From Flavilitoribacter nigricans DSM 23189 = NBRC 102662 (lineage in GTDB: Bacteria > Bacteroidota > Bacteroidia > Chitinophagales > Saprospiraceae), in contig NZ_PDUD01000018.1 of NCBI RefSeq assembly GCF_002646595.1, positions 62,001 through 126,000 of the forward strand: a stretch of 64,000 bases of DNA. The letters are read 5' to 3'. Position 1 is the first letter of the stretch. Each line of letters opens with the position of its first letter. Shown here in pieces: positions 26,377 through 34,552 of this stretch. The position numbers and the translations under genes are program-made. The notes under the pieces were generated by a model. The model saw nothing but the letters and a program-made list of their open reading frames with translations. It ran no database searches and was not told the DNA's origin.

Positions 26377-27867
26377 TTACTTGATGATCAGGGTATCCAG
26401 TCCGGCTTTCTGTCGGACAAATTCCCGGATACTTGCTTCGTAATTTCTTTTCTGAGTACTATTCAGGCCGGTTTTCCATTGGATCTCCAATTGGGGGATC
26501 TGTAGTGTGGTATCCACTTTGATGATCGGATTCCTGGAAAGGGAAACCGCATCGATATACGGATTCATGCGGACCACATCCTGTTGAATGTTGATCATCC
26601 GGATGGAATCCTCGCGCAGACTATCCGCCAGCGTATTTTGTTTTTCCAGCACTTCCAGCTGCCTTTCGGAGATAATACTGAACGAATCGAGCAATTGTTC
26701 AAATTGCCCGGTAGTTCCCCGTTGCCAGCGTTTGTCCAGATTTTCCAGCTCAATACTGTAATCCGGGATGGCGTGGAAGCCGGTCCGGTAGATACCGAAG
26801 GAATCCTGCATGATCCGGCGGAAATATGCGAAGGAATCAATGGGTATTGTTCGGTTCATCAACTCCAGCACCAGAATATTGGAATCGTACGGGATCTTAC
26901 TGTTGAGATTAAAGATCTGGGCAAAGCTATATTGATTGTCGTAGGGGAAAGACAAACCTTTGCCCCGCGAAAAGCCGTAGATGTGGGAATCAGTACAGTA
27001 CCTGAATTCCGAATTAATGAATTTTCGGATACTGTCCTCGTACTGGAGTTTCTGCCAGACATTCCGGAAAATAAAGAGACTCGGAATGATCAGTAAAAAG
27101 CTAAAAATCGCAATACGAAAACGAGTTTTCCGCGCTTCCGTCGGATTCACGTAGGACATGTACGGGAAATCCAGCAGCCGGATGATCAGGTAAGTCGTAC
27201 CGGCAATCGTAAAGGAGTTCAGAAAAAACAGATAAAAGGAATTGATCGCAATCCCATAGTCGCCATTGGCGATCCCGAAGCCGGTCACACAAAGCGGCGG
27301 CATCAAAGCCGTAGCAATAGCAACGCCCGGAATGGCGTTGCTTTTATCCTTGCGGGTGGTGGAGATTATACCAGCCAATCCGCCGAAAATAGCTACCCCA
27401 ACGTCCAGAATGGTCGGCGCCGTCCGGGCCCGGATCTCATCGGTGATCTGATCCAAAGGCGATGCCCAGAAGTAGATGATGCTGGTGGTAAGCGCGATAA
27501 TAATAGCGATCAGAAAGTGCCGCAGGGAGATCATCAGCGCTTCCCGGTCACTGGTACCCACGGCCAGTCCAATCCCCAGAATAGGCGCCATCAGCGGGGA
27601 AATAAGCATCGCGCCGATGATCACCGCCGGAGAATTGAGATCCAACCCCAGCGAAGCGATCATGATCGAGCACATCAGCAGCCAGGCGTTGGCCCCGCGC
27701 ATGCGCTTATTGGTCTTAATGGCAATGATGGTACCTTCGCGGTCCATCCCTTCCTTAAGATTCACAAAATCCTGAAACCAGCTGCGAAAGGATCGCGCGG
27801 ATTCATTAACTACATCTTTCAGGGTGTAGCGCTTGCGGGAAGAATATTCGGGCTTGGGTGCTGACAT
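26377..27867 (-). CDS. DUF389 membrane protein
   Basis: A 496-residue integral membrane protein of the DUF389 family. A short cytoplasmic N-terminus precedes the family core: SIMIASLGLDLNSPAVIIGA, then MLISPLMAPILGIGLAVGTS and IPGVAIATALMPPLCVTGFG, giving about six membrane helices over residues 60-275. The C-terminal 220 residues, with no membrane helices, form a soluble extension predicted to be helical, with a YDSNILVLEL strand. The family's transport role is unproven. It lies between the lolD-like and pncA genes, 24 and 11 bases away, so the three are probably one transcript. ATG at 27867. Confidence 0.88.
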   Translation of the reverse strand: MSAPKPEYSSRKRYTLKDVVNESARSFRSWFQDFVNLKEGMDREGTIIAIKTNKRMRGANAWLLMCSIMIASLGLDLNSPAVIIGAMLISPLMAPILGIGLAVGTSDREALMISLRHFLIAIIIALTTSIIYFWASPLDQITDEIRARTAPTILDVGVAIFGGLAGIISTTRKDKSNAIPGVAIATALMPPLCVTGFGIANGDYGIAINSFYLFFLNSFTIAGTTYLIIRLLDFPYMSYVNPTEARKTRFRIAIFSFLLIIPSLFIFRNVWQKLQYEDSIRKFINSEFRYCTDSHIYGFSRGKGLSFPYDNQYSFAQIFNLNSKIPYDSNILVLELMNRTIPIDSFAYFRRIMQDSFGIYRTGFHAIPDYSIELENLDKRWQRGTTGQFEQLLDSFSIISERQLEVLEKQNTLADSLREDSIRMINIQQDVVRMNPYIDAVSLSRNPIIKVDTTLQIPQLEIQWKTGLNSTQKRNYEASIREFVRQKAGLDTLIIK

Positions 27868-27891
27868 GGGCGCTTAGGTTTTGGTTCATGA

Positions 27892-28545
27892 TCACTTTTT
27901 TAAGCGTCCGTCCTCCATTTCCAGTCGCCGGTCACTCATTTCTGCCAGTTCCTCATTGTGGGTAACGATGATGAAGGTCTGTTGCAGATCCTTGCGCAAC
28001 TGGAAAATGAGTTCATGCAGTTCCGCGGAAGTATTGGAGTCCAGGTTTCCGGTCGGTTCGTCGGCGAAAACCACAGCCGGTTGGTTGATGAGCGAACGGG
28101 CAATGGCCACGCGTTGCTGCTCTCCGCCGGACAGTTGGTTGGGTTTGTGTTTGAGGCGTTCGGCCAGTCCCAGATAATCCAGTAATTCTTTTGCCCGGGC
28201 CCGGGCTTTATCTTCGTTCTGATTCTGGATCAGCGCGGGGATGATCACGTTTTCCAGAGCCGTAAATTCGGGTAATAAGTGGTGGAACTGGAAAATGAAA
28301 CCAATATTGTTGTTGCGAAAGGCCGCAAGCCTGCGGTTATTCAGTTCGGAAATGACCTGATCGTTGATCTTAAGCGAACCTTCATCGGCCAGATCCAGCG
28401 TGCCGAGAATGTGCAACAGGGTGCTTTTCCCGGCGCCGGATTTCCCGACGATGGCAACGATCTCGCCGCGATCTACTTCCAGATCGACCCCTTTCAGTAC
28501 GTGTAAATTTCCGAATGATTTATGTATATGTCGTGCCTGAATCAA
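27892..28545 (-). CDS. lolD: ABC transporter ATP-binding protein, LolD/MacB type
   Basis: A 217-residue ATPase subunit. It has Walker A GKSGAGKST, a Q-loop region FIFQFHHLLPEFTALENV, signature LSGGEQQRVAIARSL and Walker B VVFADEPTGNLD. This set, with TALENV, is typical of LolD, which powers lipoprotein release from the inner membrane. No LolC/E-like permease is adjacent; the FtsX-type permease at 59615 is far away. The start appears to be TTG at 28545 (IQARHIHKSFGNLHVLKGVD), since no ATG occurs in the nearby upstream frame and the family begins exactly here. It heads the unit with DUF389 and pncA. Confidence 0.88.
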   Translation of the reverse strand: MIQARHIHKSFGNLHVLKGVDLEVDRGEIVAIVGKSGAGKSTLLHILGTLDLADEGSLKINDQVISELNNRRLAAFRNNNIGFIFQFHHLLPEFTALENVIIPALIQNQNEDKARARAKELLDYLGLAERLKHKPNQLSGGEQQRVAIARSLINQPAVVFADEPTGNLDSNTSAELHELIFQLRKDLQQTFIIVTHNEELAEMSDRRLEMEDGRLKK

Positions 28546-28631
28546 CTTCTTTTGCTTTTGCCCGCAAGATAGGTAATTTTTGGACGATTGGAAGACGGGA
28601 AGGGGCTAAGTTGGCAAATTGAAGCTTTTGT

Positions 28632-28669
28632 AAGTAGGCGGGCGGGGTGAGGTTCCGTCCCGCCTACTT
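28632..28669 (-). terminator. Hairpin terminator of sodium symporter gene
   Basis: AAGTAGGCGGG (28632-28642) pairs exactly with CCCGCCTACTT (28659-28669) over 11 bp with a 16-base loop, 36 bases after the symporter stop on the minus strand. There the stem is followed by ACAAAAGCTT. The plus strand has TTTTC after the stem. It separates the symporter from the lolD unit. Confidence 0.65.
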
Positions 28670-28704
28670 TTCGACTATTTCATTAGGCGCTGATCTCCTT
28701 TCCT

Positions 28705-30492
28705 TTACCGGAAGAAATACAGCAAAATGGCCGTCAAAACCAGCAGGATGACGGATTGATACCGGTAGTTTTTGTACCAGGGAAGCTCCGCCAGTTCTTT
28801 GGTCTCCTCCCGAATGATCTTTTTGTTCCAGGTATAGTTGGCCACTTTATCGGCGGGCGGTGGCTGGGTCAATAAACTGGTCACCACATTGACGATCAGG
28901 CAGAGGAAAAACAAAAGAGCCGTGCGGTGCAGGAAGTGCATGTTCGTAAACCAGCTGTCCACTCCCCGGATCGACTGGATCAGGAACAGGATGGCGTAGG
29001 CAAACCCGAACAGCAGGCTGACGATACTTCCGTTGGCGTTGGCCCGTTTCCAGAACAGGCCGATGATAAAGGTAGCCGCAACCGGAGGAGCGATGAAGCT
29101 CAGCACCACCTGCAGGTATTCCCACAGGGAAGCCGCTTTTTCGATCTGCGGTGCCCAGAGGCAGGCCAGGATAACCAGCGTCATGGTAGCGACCTGACCG
29201 GTGCGCACCAGTTGCTTGCTGGTCAGACGCGGATTGATCTTGGAAACAAAATCCATCGTGATTAGCGTGGAGGCGGAGTTAAAGGTGGCCGAAACCGAAG
29301 ACATCATTGCCGCCAGCAATCCCGCCAGTACCAAGCCGAGGATCCCCTTCGGCAATAGATTGAACAAGAGCAGGGGATAGGTCGCATTCGGGCAATCGAT
29401 CAGGTTCTGGCAGATGTTTCCGTTTGCCAGCTGGTAATTCAATTCTCCGATATTCACATCCTGGAACAGAAGGATCGCAATAGTCCCCGGCAGGATCATT
29501 ATGAAGATGACCGGCAATTTCAGCAGACCGGCAAAAAGTGCTCCCCAGCGGCCGTGGTTCAGACTTTTAGCGCCGAGTACCCGTTGCACCATGAATTGAT
29601 TGTTGGCCCAAAAGTAAAAGCCCAGTATGGGGGCACCGATCAGCAGGCCCGACAGGGGCATAAACCGGTCTTTTTCCGGTCGAAATAAACTAAGGATCTG
29701 TTCGGCCGTGGTCGGCTGGTAATATTCCGTCTGGTAGATCCGATCCGCTAGGGGAATCGAATCAATAGCCGTATTGGGCGGAAGGCCCATTGCGGCCAGG
29801 TCTACATCATTGATCTGGGGGAGTTCCCCGCGGCTGCCCAACTGATTGAGCCCGGTCATCAGTTCGTCCCAGCCCCCGATCTGGTCAAACGCATAATAGG
29901 TGATCAGACAGGAACCGATAATGAGCAGTACGGCCTGAATGACCTCGGTCTGGATCACGGAGTTCAGGCCACCGGGCACCGTATAGGCGGCGGCCGCAAC
30001 GGCGAGTATCGTAATTACCGCAGCGGTGGATAATTCCGGGAACAGCAATTTGAGTACGAGGCTACCGACGTACAGACTGGCTGCCGTATCGATCAGTACG
30101 TTGCCCACAATGGTAATAAAGCTGAAATAGTAACGCGAACGACTGTCGTAGCGCCGCTCCAGGAATTCCGGCATGGTGTAGACATTGCTACGCAGGTAGA
30201 AGGGCAGGAAAAAGATGGCAAAAAACACCAGCACTACGGTGGCCAGCCATTCGTAATTGAAAACCTGGGTGTTGGTCTTGTACGCGTCTCCGGCCAGCCC
30301 CACCAGTGTTGAACTGGAGATGTTTGCCGCAAAAAGGGAGATGCCCACGATGGGCCAGGTCATATTCCGGCCGGCCAGAAAATACTCTTCCGAGTTTTTT
30401 TGTTTGCCGTGGTAGATTCCGTAGCCAATTATGAAAATTGCGTAAAGGACCATGATGCCGATATCCAGGCCGGTCAATTGGAAAGTTCCCAT
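28705..30492 (-). CDS. Sodium:solute symporter (SSS/SGLT family)
   Basis: A 595-residue transporter with about fourteen membrane helices. It probably couples sodium influx to uptake of a sugar or similar solute. Family motifs include EYFLAGRNMTWPIVGISLFA, FLERRYDSRSRYYFSFI, VPGGLNSVIQTEVIQA, FYFWANNQFMVQRVLGAKSL and GLLAAMMSSVSATFNSASTL. The length and the IYVGSLVLKLLF-type helix 4 match the SGLT-like branch in Bacteroidota, where many members carry sugars or sialic acid; the substrate is not readable here. ATG at 30492. It has its own terminator and lies alone. Confidence 0.92.
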   Translation of the reverse strand: MGTFQLTGLDIGIMVLYAIFIIGYGIYHGKQKNSEEYFLAGRNMTWPIVGISLFAANISSSTLVGLAGDAYKTNTQVFNYEWLATVVLVFFAIFFLPFYLRSNVYTMPEFLERRYDSRSRYYFSFITIVGNVLIDTAASLYVGSLVLKLLFPELSTAAVITILAVAAAAYTVPGGLNSVIQTEVIQAVLLIIGSCLITYYAFDQIGGWDELMTGLNQLGSRGELPQINDVDLAAMGLPPNTAIDSIPLADRIYQTEYYQPTTAEQILSLFRPEKDRFMPLSGLLIGAPILGFYFWANNQFMVQRVLGAKSLNHGRWGALFAGLLKLPVIFIMILPGTIAILLFQDVNIGELNYQLANGNICQNLIDCPNATYPLLLFNLLPKGILGLVLAGLLAAMMSSVSATFNSASTLITMDFVSKINPRLTSKQLVRTGQVATMTLVILACLWAPQIEKAASLWEYLQVVLSFIAPPVAATFIIGLFWKRANANGSIVSLLFGFAYAILFLIQSIRGVDSWFTNMHFLHRTALLFFLCLIVNVVTSLLTQPPPADKVANYTWNKKIIREETKELAELPWYKNYRYQSVILLVLTAILLYFFR

Positions 30493-31170
30493 AATTTGAA
30501 GGTGTCGTTAAAGTTTCGGAAAACAAACTTTGGCTAAGTGGGGGAGGGGGCAAAAAAAAGAGCAAAGACATTAAAAATGCTTCGCTCTTGTAAGAAATCA
30601 CCCGACTGTTATTATGAAGGATTAAAATTCTTTTGGCTCCTGGCCTGTATCTTAACTCGCTGTGCGAGAACTGTTCATGATCACTTTGACAATTCAAAAG
30701 TAGAAATAAACCTGCAGATAAAAAAATTTAGTGTTAATAAATCATTAAATCCGCCTTACAGAAGCAATATTAGGAATAAGATTTAAAATATCAAAGAAAA
30801 TTTTTCATTTGCCTCATTTATAAATACAATTCTCGATAAAAAATAGTTTAACGGAATAAAAATAGAGTATTTCGAAGCAGCAGCAAATAATGTTTAGTGG
30901 GAGTGTTAATTTTTCCGAAAAAGCAAAGAAAATTACAAATTCATAAAAATGGATGTCCTTGAAAATCAAGTAGATAAAAGTAGGGGAGTGGTCCCATTCG
31001 CAAACTGGAAAGGGTACTGTCAGGCCTATTGAGGGCGACCAGGAAACCGCAGAACAAAATTTTCCCGCAAGTTAGGGGACGATGCCGCCGGGGAAGGATT
31101 TTTTGTTCCCGGAAGATACTGTAAACCGGGTAAAAGGCAACTTTCCCCGTCGCAAATAGTCCTTAAAGAT
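30493..31170. other. Long divergent intergenic region, AT-rich
   Basis: 678 bases between the symporter gene and a divergent AraC-type gene, mostly A/T-rich from 30690 to 30960. A minus-strand TACTTTTG at 30695-30702 is an exact TAnnTTTG box and may serve the symporter. A short frame (30538-30786) opens with GTG, has poor composition and is not called. The last 170 bases before the regulator are GC-normal and show no clear box or gene. Confidence 0.5.
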
Positions 31171-32205
31171 ATGATCACCTACGCTGAATTCTGGACTTTT
31201 TCCATCTGTCTACTGGGCGCAGTACAATGTTTTTTGCTGAGCTCCTATTTCCTGGTACTGAAAAAGGGTAATTACCGGGCGCACCGGATCTTTGCGGTAC
31301 TCATGCTCCTGATCGGATTGCGTTTACTGAAATCGGGGCATTACCTTTTTATCGGCGAAGAGATGCCGCGTTGGTGGATGAATGTAGGTTTTGCAGCCCA
31401 CCTGGCGGTCGGGCCAACGGTGCTCCTTTACCTGAAAACCTATTTCGGACATAAAATACGCCCGAAAAGATACCTGCTGGAATTGTTCCCCGCCGGTTTA
31501 CTTTTACTATCGGCTCCCTGGCTGGATACGGCAAATTTTTGGTACGTAGGAGGCTACAGTCTCCTGTTGTGCTATACACTCATTTACCAGGCTCTCTCGA
31601 TCCGGCTGTGGTGGCTGGAAAAAGCAAAAGAACCGGGCAAAGTTTCCTCCCGGTGGATTTCGAGTATTCTTTTTGGCACCGGAATTTTTTTCCTGGCTTA
31701 TTTCGCCAACTATATCCTGCGGGTGATCCCCTACGAAGCGGCACCGGTACTGTACAGCATGGCCGTATTACCGATCAGTTTATACGCCTGGCGCAGTTAT
31801 CCGGAATTGGTCCGGTCTCCAGGCAGAGATCCGGCCCGCTACGAAAACCTTAATCTGGACGACCAGCAGATGGCAGACATCCGGGACCGGATCCTTAAAT
31901 TGCTGGAAAACGAGACTTTATATCTGGATCCGGATCTTGATCTGGGTAAACTGGCGGCGTCGGCATCCGTTCCCAGTCATCTTTTATCCATGACCTTCAA
32001 CCGGTACATGGGCACTAATTTTCCCCGTTTGATCAACGGTTACCGGGTGCAGGAAGCCTGTCGCCTGCTGCACGATCCGGATAAGGCCCATTACACCATT
32101 GCCGCCATTGCTTTCGAGGCCGGTTTCAATTCACTTTCCGTGTTTAATCAGCATTTCAAGAAGGAAACGGGCGTGACGCCTTCAGTCTATCGCAAAGATC
32201 GCTAA
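31171..32205 (+). CDS. AraC-family regulator with membrane N-terminus
   Basis: A 344-residue membrane-anchored transcription factor. Residues 1-215 hold about seven membrane helices (from FWTFSICLLGAVQCFLLSSY onward), and residues 235-344 form an AraC-type pair of helix-turn-helix motifs: LGKLAASASVPSHLLSMTFN, then YTIAAIAFEAGFNSLSVFNQ and FKKETGVTPSVYRK. Such proteins are common in Bacteroidota and may sense a membrane or extracellular signal. The divergent symporter is a reasonable target (inference from position). It is convergent with the aldo/keto reductase gene, 17 bases away. ATG at 31171. Confidence 0.9.
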   Translation: MITYAEFWTFSICLLGAVQCFLLSSYFLVLKKGNYRAHRIFAVLMLLIGLRLLKSGHYLFIGEEMPRWWMNVGFAAHLAVGPTVLLYLKTYFGHKIRPKRYLLELFPAGLLLLSAPWLDTANFWYVGGYSLLLCYTLIYQALSIRLWWLEKAKEPGKVSSRWISSILFGTGIFFLAYFANYILRVIPYEAAPVLYSMAVLPISLYAWRSYPELVRSPGRDPARYENLNLDDQQMADIRDRILKLLENETLYLDPDLDLGKLAASASVPSHLLSMTFNRYMGTNFPRLINGYRVQEACRLLHDPDKAHYTIAAIAFEAGFNSLSVFNQHFKKETGVTPSVYRKDR

Positions 32206-32222
32206 TAAACGAAAAGGCCTGC

Positions 32223-33179
32223 CTATTGCTCGAAATAACGGATCATTTCTTTCCGGGCTTGCTCGTCCGGTAATTTGCCGTAGGCGGCGCCCATGTTGTC
32301 TTCCATGTGGTGCACCTTGGACGTAGCCGGTATGGCACAGGTAACCGCCGGGTGGGAAATGATGAATTTTAGAAAGAATTGGCCCCAGGATGTAATATCG
32401 TACGCTGCGGCCCAGTCGGGAAGTTCCTTGCCCTTCACCCGGCTGAAAAGACTGCCACCGCTATACGGCCGGTTGATCAGTACCGCCACGCCCCGGTCTT
32501 TAGCCAGAGGGAGCAGACGCCGGTCGGCGTGCCGGTCGTTGATCGAATAATTGACCTGAATGAAATCCAGATCTTCCGTCCGGATCAATTCGGCCAGATC
32601 ATCGTGTGCGCTGTCGGTGTAATGGGTGATCCCGATGTAGCGGATTTTTCCTTCCGATTTCCATTGCTTCAAGGTCTGGATATGGGTGTGGTAATCAACG
32701 AGATTATGCACCTGCATCAGATCCATGGGGTTGGCCCGCATTTCCTGCATGGATTGTTGCATCTGCCGGATACCGGCCTGTTTGCCCCGGGTCCATACCT
32801 TGGTAGCCATGAACAGCTCCGGAATAATTTTCAGTTCTCCGGCCAATTCTCCGACCACATCTTCCGAGCGACCGTACATGGGAGAGGAATCGATCACCGT
32901 TCCACCTTTTTCCGCGAAGGTTTTCAGTACCTGCTTAATATTTTCCCGTTCGTCGGCATTGTTGCCAATATCGAAAGTTTGCCAGGTGCCCATGCCGATG
33001 GCCGGCAGTTGTTCTGATGTACCCGGAATGGTGTGTTTGATGATCTCCATAGAAGGGGTCAAATTTTTGCAATAAGCTAATACCGGTAGTTGGGCGGCAA
33101 CCATGGCCGCGCCGGCTTTTAAAAGGTCTCTCCGGTTCATACGCAAGTTCTTAAAGTTATTTTGGAATTGATGCTTCAT
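32223..33179 (-). CDS. Exported aldo/keto reductase
   Basis: A 318-residue NADPH-type aldo/keto reductase. The N-terminal MNRRDLLKAGAAMVAA is a twin-arginine-like signal, so it is probably exported folded. The catalytic tetrad can be placed: Asp and Tyr in VIDSSPMYGRS, Lys in MATKVW, His in MQVHN. The C-terminal cofactor segment CAIPATSKVHHMEDNMGA fits the family. The annotated ATG (33179) overlaps the upstream carrier gene by 23 bases; a start at ATG 33140, right before NRRDLLK, would leave a 16-base gap and a normal Tat signal, and may be the real one. The substrate is unknown. Confidence 0.85.
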   Translation of the reverse strand: MKHQFQNNFKNLRMNRRDLLKAGAAMVAAQLPVLAYCKNLTPSMEIIKHTIPGTSEQLPAIGMGTWQTFDIGNNADERENIKQVLKTFAEKGGTVIDSSPMYGRSEDVVGELAGELKIIPELFMATKVWTRGKQAGIRQMQQSMQEMRANPMDLMQVHNLVDYHTHIQTLKQWKSEGKIRYIGITHYTDSAHDDLAELIRTEDLDFIQVNYSINDRHADRRLLPLAKDRGVAVLINRPYSGGSLFSRVKGKELPDWAAAYDITSWGQFFLKFIISHPAVTCAIPATSKVHHMEDNMGAAYGKLPDEQARKEMIRYFEQ

Positions 33180-34386
33180 GATCTTTTAATTTTGGTTCGG
33201 AAATTTTAGCCAGGTACCAGGAATTCCAGACCCACCATCCACTGATGGGAATACTGATCAATGCGGCGCTTATCGGATGACTTAATCCAACAAATACCAG
33301 ATCGTAGATCCAGCTTCCGGCAACGTCTCCACTCCGGGAAAAAACCGTATCCACCAGGTTTTTTGCTCCGTATTTGGCACGGGGTTTCAATTGTGTATGC
33401 AGCACTTCCCGCAGCGGTCGAACCAGGGCATAACTTCCGACCTTATGCAAGGTCATACCCATCACCAGGATCCAAAAAACCGGACTCAGGAACTGAAAGA
33501 ATAAAAAGATCCCGACCGTCATGGGAATGACCACGAGCAGTTGTTTTTTTGAAAACCGTCGAACAAGGTGCTGAAAGCCAAACCATTGCAGTAAAAAGCT
33601 TGCAACGTGGATGATCAGTGCAATGTTCGCGAGCAGACGCACCTGTTCCAGTGGCTGCAGACTACTGGCAATGACCAGCTCCAACTGTTCAAAGTAAAAA
33701 AAAGTGTTGATCATGCCGTACAAAAAGATCTGGATCGCACTGGCCCGGAGTAAAGGCGATTGCCGGACTATCCGAAACAATTCTTTAAAGGCAGCTAAGC
33801 GACCTCCCGCATAATTCTGCTTTTCAATCTGCTGATCTACATCCTTTTGGAGGATCAGATGACGTTGAATCCAGAAACTGATCAGTATTGCCGGAATGGC
33901 CAGGCCGATCATTCCTTCCCGGCCGATATGATTGACCAATAGACTGCTCACGGTCGATCCGACAATTGCTCCAACCGCCAGTCCGGTAGCAATTTTTCCG
34001 AATAGTTGTCCGGCATCTTCTGCCTCAAATCGACTCACCAGTTCACTCCATAACAACGATATACTGAAGAGATTAAATACACTGATACTAACGAAAAAGC
34101 AGGCGTTCAGAGCCGGGCCGTTCAGGGACCTGATCTCCGCAAACAGGAACACACCCAGCCAGATACAGAACAGGCCGTAAAAACGCGCCAGCCAGGATCT
34201 GAGGGCCGTCCGGCGACCGAATTGGATCGCCAGTGCCAGCATCAGCACCAGGGTGCAGAGAAAAAGGTAGGGGAGCAGGGAGGCACCCAACTGAATACCA
34301 ATACCGTCCCGGATCGGCCGCAGCAAGAAATTCGCGGTATTCAGCAGAAAAAAACCGGCAATGGCGTATCGGACCGTTTTGGGCAT
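33157..34386 (-). CDS. MFS-like carrier resembling ATP/ADP antiporters
   Basis: A 409-residue protein with about twelve membrane helices. The opening FFLLNTANFLLRPIRDGIGI, followed by a LPYLF helix, resembles the NTP/NDP exchanger (AAA, TlcA/Npt) branch and its relatives in free-living bacteria, where the (L/R)PIRDxxG element recurs. Related segments include SLLWSELVSRFEAEDAGQLF and FGKIATGLAVGAIVGSTVSS. True nucleotide exchange is typical of intracellular bacteria and is not assumed here. It is transcribed ahead of the exported aldo/keto reductase, the two genes overlapping or nearly so. ATG at 34386. Confidence 0.75.
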   Translation of the reverse strand: MPKTVRYAIAGFFLLNTANFLLRPIRDGIGIQLGASLLPYLFLCTLVLMLALAIQFGRRTALRSWLARFYGLFCIWLGVFLFAEIRSLNGPALNACFFVSISVFNLFSISLLWSELVSRFEAEDAGQLFGKIATGLAVGAIVGSTVSSLLVNHIGREGMIGLAIPAILISFWIQRHLILQKDVDQQIEKQNYAGGRLAAFKELFRIVRQSPLLRASAIQIFLYGMINTFFYFEQLELVIASSLQPLEQVRLLANIALIIHVASFLLQWFGFQHLVRRFSKKQLLVVIPMTVGIFLFFQFLSPVFWILVMGMTLHKVGSYALVRPLREVLHTQLKPRAKYGAKNLVDTVFSRSGDVAGSWIYDLVFVGLSHPISAALISIPISGWWVWNSWYLAKISEPKLKDHEASIPK

Positions 34387-34498
34387 AATGTGGTTTGAGA
34401 TATGGACTCCAAGTTAGGCCCAAACCGCTTTTTAAACCACCGGATTAATTAATTCGAGAAGCTATACGGAAAGAAATCGGAAAAATGCGGAAAGGAAA

Positions 34499-34542
34499 AA
34501 ACGGGAGAGAAGATATTGTATGGATCATCTTCTCTCCCGTTT
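34499..34542 (-). terminator. Strong terminator of alpha-2-macroglobulin gene
   Basis: AAACGGGAGAGAAGAT (34499-34514) and ATCTTCTCTCCCGTTT (34527-34542) are exact reverse complements (16 bp, 12-base loop). They start 10 bases after the macroglobulin stop, and on the minus strand are followed by TTTTCC. This is the best Rho-independent terminator on that strand in the window. Confidence 0.85.
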
Positions 34543-34552
34543 GGGCATGGGT

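Noticed and set aside
30538-30786. 82-codon frame in the intergenic region after the symporter
   Set aside because: It starts with GTG, has low-complexity composition, no ribosome binding site, and covers a region that should hold the symporter promoter.
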